Assembly (NCBI GenBank): GCA_029891345.1 | Contig: CM056993.1 | Coordinates: 272,398,900-272,462,899, forward strand | DNA from: Dryococelus australis | Lineage: Eukaryota; Arthropoda; Insecta; Phasmatodea; Phasmatidae | DNA length: 64,000 nucleotides | Direction: 5' to 3' | Shown here: positions 58,651 to 64,000 of the stretch, piece by piece | Layout: each line of letters opens with the position of its first letter | How positions within the stretch are numbered: position 1 is the first letter of the stretch | Made by a program: the position numbers and the translations under genes | The notes under the pieces: model-generated | What the model was told of the DNA's origin: nothing | Seen by the model: only the letters and a program-made list of their open reading frames with translations | The model's database searches: none

Positions 58651-58753
58651 AAAAATAAAAAGGATATAGATTGAATATAAGCTTGGAAAAAATATATAAA
58701 CGTAAACGGGACTTCCACGTGGACGAAGTAGCGGGCAAAATTTGGAAAAATAT

Positions 58754-59432
58754 TGTTACGCGCTGTAGCTAATACCGGCCGCCAGCTCCCGTTAAACACG
58801 CATGGACCCGGCTCTGTGAGAAGGGGGGGGGGGGGAGGGAATCCACCTTGGTCCTCCCCTCCACCAGGCAGACCAGCTCACTGCTTCGTCGCTCGCCCAA
58901 GTGGGGAGGATATGATTGACAGCAACAATAAGGCTGGCGTCACAACCCCTCCTCCTTCCCTTTGCTGGAGAAGCCGACGAGTGTAGAGAAAGCGCAAGAA
59001 TCGTCTCGGAACTAGGACCCTCGGCGGAAGGCTACTGTGCATAAGGGCGCTCGGAGAACTCTAGAACATTGCAGACTGGTGTGATCTGGACTAAACTGAG
59101 GTGGAACTGAATAACGTGTGATACGGACTTTATTGCAAATAATGGAGCTGTCAGATATGACCATATAATTCGTAAAGTAATTGCATAGGTTTTGAAACAC
59201 TGATTTTTAACTATTTTATTACGATAATTTATTTGAGATGATTGTAAACTGTATTGATTTAAGTCATTGTAAACAGCAAGTGATATCAATTTATTGAGAG
59301 ATGTTGATTCGAGAGAAATTGTTTGTAGTTATAAATAAATTTAGGAAATTATATTAAACTCTTTTATTTAATTAAGACCTCCATCCCTTAACGAACTTAG
59401 TTTAGCCCACTGACTTTGAGAAAAGTGTAACA
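58754..59432 (+). repeat. Solo LTR, gypsy-related
   Basis: 679 bp from TGTTACGCGCTGTAGC to AAAAGTGTAACA, with the GACCTCCATCCCTTAACGAA phrase near its end as in the other LTRs. The flanks ATAT and ATGT fit a decayed 4-bp target duplication. No internal gypsy sequence adjoins it. Confidence 0.8.
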
Positions 59433-59439
59433 ATGTTGA

Positions 59440-61335
59440 ATATAAGATTGGGTAAAAATTATTTAAACAAAAACAGGAATCACACGCATAGAAGTTGCGG
59501 GCAACATCTATAATAGGCGATAAAAAGTAAATTTCACATTTTTGTGTTCAAATTAAATTGTTGCCACTTAAAAGAATTAACTTATAAGAGTAAATTCATT
59601 TTAAAATTCAATAATTAAAAGCCTTGATTTATGTGATTTATGATGTAAGTACGTATGCTGAACATAAAGCAAAGTAAAGTTTCAAATATCTCGGCGCGGT
59701 CAGATTCGTGATGAATGTGTGCTTTAATTAAAATAACTACATTTCATTTACTAATTTATTCGCAATACTCATAAAAATAGCTATATCCGTGCATTATTAT
59801 TCAGCAAAGAGGATACACTTATGTAAATTGTTTGTTGTTTCGGATGATTATATTGGTGCTGTCAAATACACTAGAGACAGGGAGTGTATTTTGTGTTATC
59901 ACATGCCAGTTTTATTCAAATGATTTTAACTAAGTTTCTGTTGGTAGTAATTAACTGAAGAAATCGTGTCATGATTGTTTTGCCACGTTATGTAATAATG
60001 GAGCTCCTACATGATTCTAAGCAATCACTCAAACGTTTCTTGCCAAATCTGGCATATAATTTTTGATCAAATGAGCCACTCCAAACATGTAAGATTTTAG
60101 CAGAGTAGGCACTTATTTCTAACTACGGTCATATAAATATTTTAGGTCAGAATTCCATAGCTGCCAAATTACTAGTCCAATTTCAACCAAATTGGATATG
60201 CTGACAGTATGCCTACCGATGCAATAATTTTATACATAAATTTACTACCTTTTTTGAGCACAGTTTTATTAAATATCCTTACCTTATAAATAAAGAGCTC
60301 TTACACCAAACCTTGGGAACCACAGAAAGATTTCCACCAAATTTTCGCATTCAAATAATGCTACGATAAGTCACTCTAAACACGTCATATTTTAGTAACT
60401 CACGCACTTACTTTCAAAACGGCATTCAAATAAGTATTTTAGTATTGCATATCATATCTACCGAACTATTTGACCCTTTCAGTCAAACTTGGTATGCTGA
60501 CTGTAGGTACCTTTTGCGAGAATTAAATATGCTAATCCAGTGCCATTTTATCTGCAATTTTATAAGATACCATCGCATTTTTGTCTATTATAAGCACCCA
60601 ATAAAATCAGTTACTGAATATAAAGTCCTCTAAATGAAGGGTTCGTCAAGAGGTAAAGTAATGTAAAACTCTCATGACATATCTCAAAGCCAATTTAATG
60701 TTACGAAAGGAGCTATGGCAAACCACACTTAACTTAAATAATTTCTTGTACATCAACGAGTTCTTTCAAAATGGCGCGATATAAATAATTTATTATAATA
60801 TACCATATTCTAAACCATTAAGCATATTCAACCAAATTTGATAAGTTCGTCGTGCAAGTATATGAATATATGTTTAAAGATCTCCTTCGTTCGCCATATT
60901 ACACAATAGCATTAACTGAAAATAAAATTATTACGTCGTACCTCCACAACTACCCAACCATATGCTCCAAATTTGGCCCATGAATAGTGCTGTGGTCGAT
61001 TATCTTAACCATATATAATTTTCACGAATTTACTAATGGTAATAAGTATGCCGACTAAATATTTTTTGCTGGAAGAACTATAGTGACCATAAAATTCCTC
61101 TATTCGTAGCTATGTCTTCAATTTTGTATAACAGCCCTACCTTAAATACATGTATATATTTCTTATATATTTCAGAGGAAAAACCAAAAAGAATTCCATC
61201 AAATTAAAATATCAGTAATATTTATAAACAAAATCCTTTGTGCGTGATTAAACAGCATCATCACTAACGTACCATTGGACTAATTAAGACCATATTCACA
61301 CCATACGTTATTAAGGTGGCGAATAAGGTTTTTAG
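59440..61335. other. No gene seen
   Basis: Very AT-rich with no coding frame of interest. Confidence 0.45.
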
Positions 61336-61339
61336 TTAT

Positions 61340-61950
61340 GTTTCATTCCGATAGGTGGTACTGGAGTCTAACTTCTATATTTATAGGCCAATTTTGCTCA
61401 TATTTGAACTAAATGTTTGTTGATTTAAAATTATTTGTTTTATTGTGCTTTGCATTCGGTAGGTTCGATTCCGATAGGTGACTCTGGAGTCTAACTTCCA
61501 TATTTATATGGTGATTTTGCTCATACTTGCAGGAAATGTTTGTTGATCTAAAAGAGAAAAATGCCAGCGATACAACGGTCAAACATCGGTCGACGTACCA
61601 GACGTAATACAGAGGACGCATTGAGAAGGTAAAATAGAATGTTTGTTTATCTACAATAAATTATTTCATTGTGCTTTTTCATTCGGTAGGTTAGGTTCTG
61701 ATAGGTGACCCTTCAGTCTAACTTCCACATTATTGGGCCGATCTTGTTAATAATTCCAAGAAAATGTTTGTAGATCTAAAATAAATTGTTTTATTGTGCT
61801 TTGCATTTTGGAAGGATAGGTTCCGATAGGTGGCGCTGGAGTATAACTTCTATTTTTATGGGCCGATATTGCTCATACTTGCAGGAAATGTTTGTTGATC
61901 TAAAAGACAAAAATGTCAGCGATACCATGGTCAAATATCGGTAGAGAAGT
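61340..61950 (+). repeat. Higher-order tandem repeat, about 350-bp period, two subunits
   Basis: CCGATAGGTG-type starts occur at about 61347, 61469, 61697 and 61821. The spacing is 122, 228 and 124 bp, so a two-subunit block of about 350 bp occurs twice. The phrase GCTCATACTTGCAGGAAATG recurs in the second subunit of each block. Confidence 0.8.
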
Positions 61951-61959
61951 AGGGTGCTG

Positions 61960-62840
61960 TACACCACCGCCATCTTCGATGACGTCACCGCCGCAATCCT
62001 TGATTACGTCATTTCCGGTCACCATATTGTATGACGTCATTTCCTGCCGCAATCTTGTTGACGTACTGCCCGGCTGCAATCTGGGATGATGTCATTTTCG
62101 GCCGCTATCTTGCCAAACAGTACGCCGCCATCTTGGAAGCCAGTATTCCAGGTCTCCTGCTGTCTCATTCCACCTGGATTTTTCTTGCTCTATCATTCCG
62201 CCTTGGAATTCACAATCTGTTTTTGCACTTCATGCTCTATCATTTCGCCTTGGTATCCACAGGCTTGTTTTTGCACTTCATGCTCTAACATTCACCTTGG
62301 CATCCATCATATTTTGCACTTCATCCTCTATTATTCCACCTTGACTTCCGCCATATTGTTTTGCACGTCATGCTCTATCATTCTACCTTGACATCCACCA
62401 TCTTGGATTTAATTAATTCATGCTCTATCATTCCACCTTGACATCTTGGATGGTGGTGACATGCAGCTCGTGACTCTGTCATTCGCCTTGACATCCGCCA
62501 TCTTGTATTTCATTTATTCATCCTCTATCATTTCACCTTGACATCCACCATCTCGGATTTCATTTTTTCATGCTCTATCATTTTGCCTTGACATCTTGGA
62601 TGGCAGCAGCATGCGGCTCGGGGCTCCATCGTTTGCCTTGATATCCACCATCTCGGATTTCATTTCTTCATATTCTATTATTCCTTGACATTTAGCCACC
62701 AGGCTAGTTGTATACCATCTTGAATTTTATTTATTCATGCTCTATTATTCTACCTCGACATACACCATCTTGGGTTTCATTTCTTCATGCTCTATCGTTT
62801 ATCCTTGACATATAGGACAAACAGTGGAGCCGTGTGGCTC
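61960..62840 (+). repeat. Minisatellite rich in CCGCCATCTTGGA and CATGCTCTATCATTC
   Basis: First a GACGTCAT plus CCGCCATCTTG section (61960-62140), then about twelve units of 50-60 bp. Each unit contains ATGCTCTATCATTCCACCTT, GACATCCACCATCTTGGAT and a TTTCATTTATTC spacer. No protein evidence. Confidence 0.8.
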
Positions 62841-62849
62841 ATGGCTTTG

Positions 62850-63145
62850 TGGCTCCATTGTTAGTGGCCAGGAGCGCTGACAATTTAATTTTGTTTTTCT
62901 GAACTTAAAAAAAATTTTCTGTGGAGTTCAATGAGGAGGGTGGGATTGACCTGCTGGGCCTCGAGTATAATGTCCTGCATACTAAGTCATGTGGAGAAGT
63001 GAAGTATTAAATGATGTCAATCCCAACAGTCATCATTAGGAATATATATTTCATTACTGGTCACCAGCTTGGCTTAATGGTATGCTAGGCAGATCGATCG
63101 TGATTTATTTAATATAATTGTTCTTTAGTGCTAGGTATCACATAT
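62850..63145. other. No gene seen
   Basis: Spacer after the minisatellite. Confidence 0.4.
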
Positions 63146-63149
63146 GTTT

Positions 63150-63385
63150 TAGATTATTAGCATCACATGATTCAATATCATTTGCAGGTGCTTACCTCCA
63201 CATAGACCATCAAAGGTATACAAGTGCAAAGCTGATCGCGATTTAATATCTCTGTTCTTATTTGTAAGGCATCTCAGATGAGAAAAATAATTTTTAAGAC
63301 TGTATAAGATTATTAGCATTTTGCTATTCAGTAATTTGCATGTGCATACCTCCACATAGACCATCAAAGGTATACAAGTGAAAAA
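63150..63385 (+). repeat. Tandem duplication, period about 160 bp
   Basis: GATTATTAGCAT...TACCTCCACATAGACCATC followed by AAAGGTATACAAGTG occurs at 63153-63225 and 63308-63381. Confidence 0.85.
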
Positions 63386-63502
63386 TATGAAATCATTGAG
63401 CTGTATTTACATACACAAACCAAACAAAATCTTTAAAAAAATATTGGTTGGCACACTACTCACGATTAAGCCTGCAGGTGATATCAATGACGAAATAATG
63501 TC

Positions 63503-64000
63503 TCACAAACACTCGAATTTAAAAAAGAAAATCATTGACATAGCACAGACACCACATACTTTCACGCAGGCTTCGCGCCTCCTCCGGAAGGAGAGCATAG
63601 TTTCTATCGCAAAGAAGGCGACTGGCATGTGTAGCCGCTGCAGCCTCCTCCTGGAAGAGTCAAACCTTGGCATGCAGTCCCTCAGAGTTACATCATCTTC
63701 CTCGTCATCCATGTCGCCCAGGTTCTCGAGATGTCCTACTGATGAACACGTAGACCTCGGTGTGTACTCACTCCAAGGCACCTGAGTGAGCACTTGTTCT
63801 GATAGCTGTGCTGTCTCTGCTGGAGATGGTAGTGGAGAGGAAGCTATTGCTGGAGGCGGCGTCCATGCGATCTCCTCCCTCGAAGGTGATTTTCGGAGAG
63901 GCGACCACCATCTTTGTGGTGATCTGCTGCACTCCCTCTCGCGATATCAACCTGCTGGAATGAGCTTCGGTACAGGCGGTCTTGTGCTGCGAGCCCTGCC
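63503..64000 (-). CDS. Possible end of a host gene running in from the right edge
   Basis: GC-richer than its surroundings. On the minus strand one frame is open from the window edge to a stop at 63768 (SRLISREGVQQITTKMV, then SSNSFLSTTISSRDS). Another is open from 63946 to 63503, with DMDDEEDDVTLRDCM and RRRLQRLHMPVAF and a possible GTATGT donor at about 63566. Only one can be real. The first has the more protein-like Ser/Thr-rich end and continues beyond the window. No family is recognised. It may equally be a fragment of an unrecognised repeat. Confidence 0.3.

Noticed and set aside
62031..62391. Open frames in the 62-kb minisatellite with repeated Leu/Phe/His phrases
   Set aside because: The repeat unit explains the periodic peptide and all frames are similarly open.
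61340..62840. Possible CRISPR-like repeat-spacer array
   Set aside because: The units are contiguous tandem repeats with variable length and no unique spacers, in a eukaryotic context.

Overview
This window looks like AT-rich intergenic DNA of an arthropod, most likely an insect. The reasons are the split genes with GT/AG junctions, tRNA-derived SINEs, Ty3/gypsy, Tc1/mariner, PIF/Harbinger and Polinton-type elements, many TA- or TTA-flanked MITEs, and long (TA)n, (GC)n and satellite tracts. No bacterial-style operons are present. Almost every recognisable protein comes from a mobile element, and most are broken. One three-exon gene (a MADF/BESS-like protein) still reads intact.

Region 1 to about 8.9 kb is a degraded Polinton/Maverick-like, virus-like element that enters from the left edge. 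It has a retroviral-type integrase with chromodomain (+), a capsid-like protein with a single in-frame stop (+), one or two BRO genes (-), a long protein-primed family B DNA polymerase preceded by zinc fingers and an endonuclease VII-like motif (-), the C-terminal part of a ribonucleotide reductase small subunit (+), an unrecognised stretch and a small OB-fold-like ORF (-). BRO and ribonucleotide reductase are unusual cargo for such an element. A shared promoter-like block of about 50 bp lies upstream of two of the minus-strand genes. Complex tandem repeats follow at 8.9-9.6 kb.

Region 9.6 to 16.8 kb holds a PIF/Harbinger-type transposase (+, two exons), disrupted in its catalytic exon by an 858-bp Tc1/mariner-family insertion with long TIRs and a TA target duplication. 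On the opposite strand an apparently intact MADF/BESS-like gene overlaps it, with its last exon inside the transposase intron. MADF/Myb-like proteins are known partners of Harbinger transposases, so the two may belong to one element.

Region 17 to 33 kb is a mosaic of MITEs, called families A to F here, often nested. It also contains tRNA-derived SINEs, a 213-bp palindrome, a ~120-bp satellite array and a ~1.33-kb foldback element. Region 33.8 to 39.7 kb is a Ty3/gypsy retrotransposon on the minus strand with a full 5' LTR and a 3' LTR cut to 20 bp. A second, internally deleted relative lies at 45.2-47.2 kb and a solo LTR at 58.75-59.43 kb. The rest contains a Tc1-like transposase relic (about 53 kb), more MITEs and SINEs, microsatellites, two satellite regions (61.3-62.8 kb) and, at the right edge, a GC-rich open stretch on the minus strand that may be the end of a host gene. 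Stretches described as holding nothing were read by eye only.
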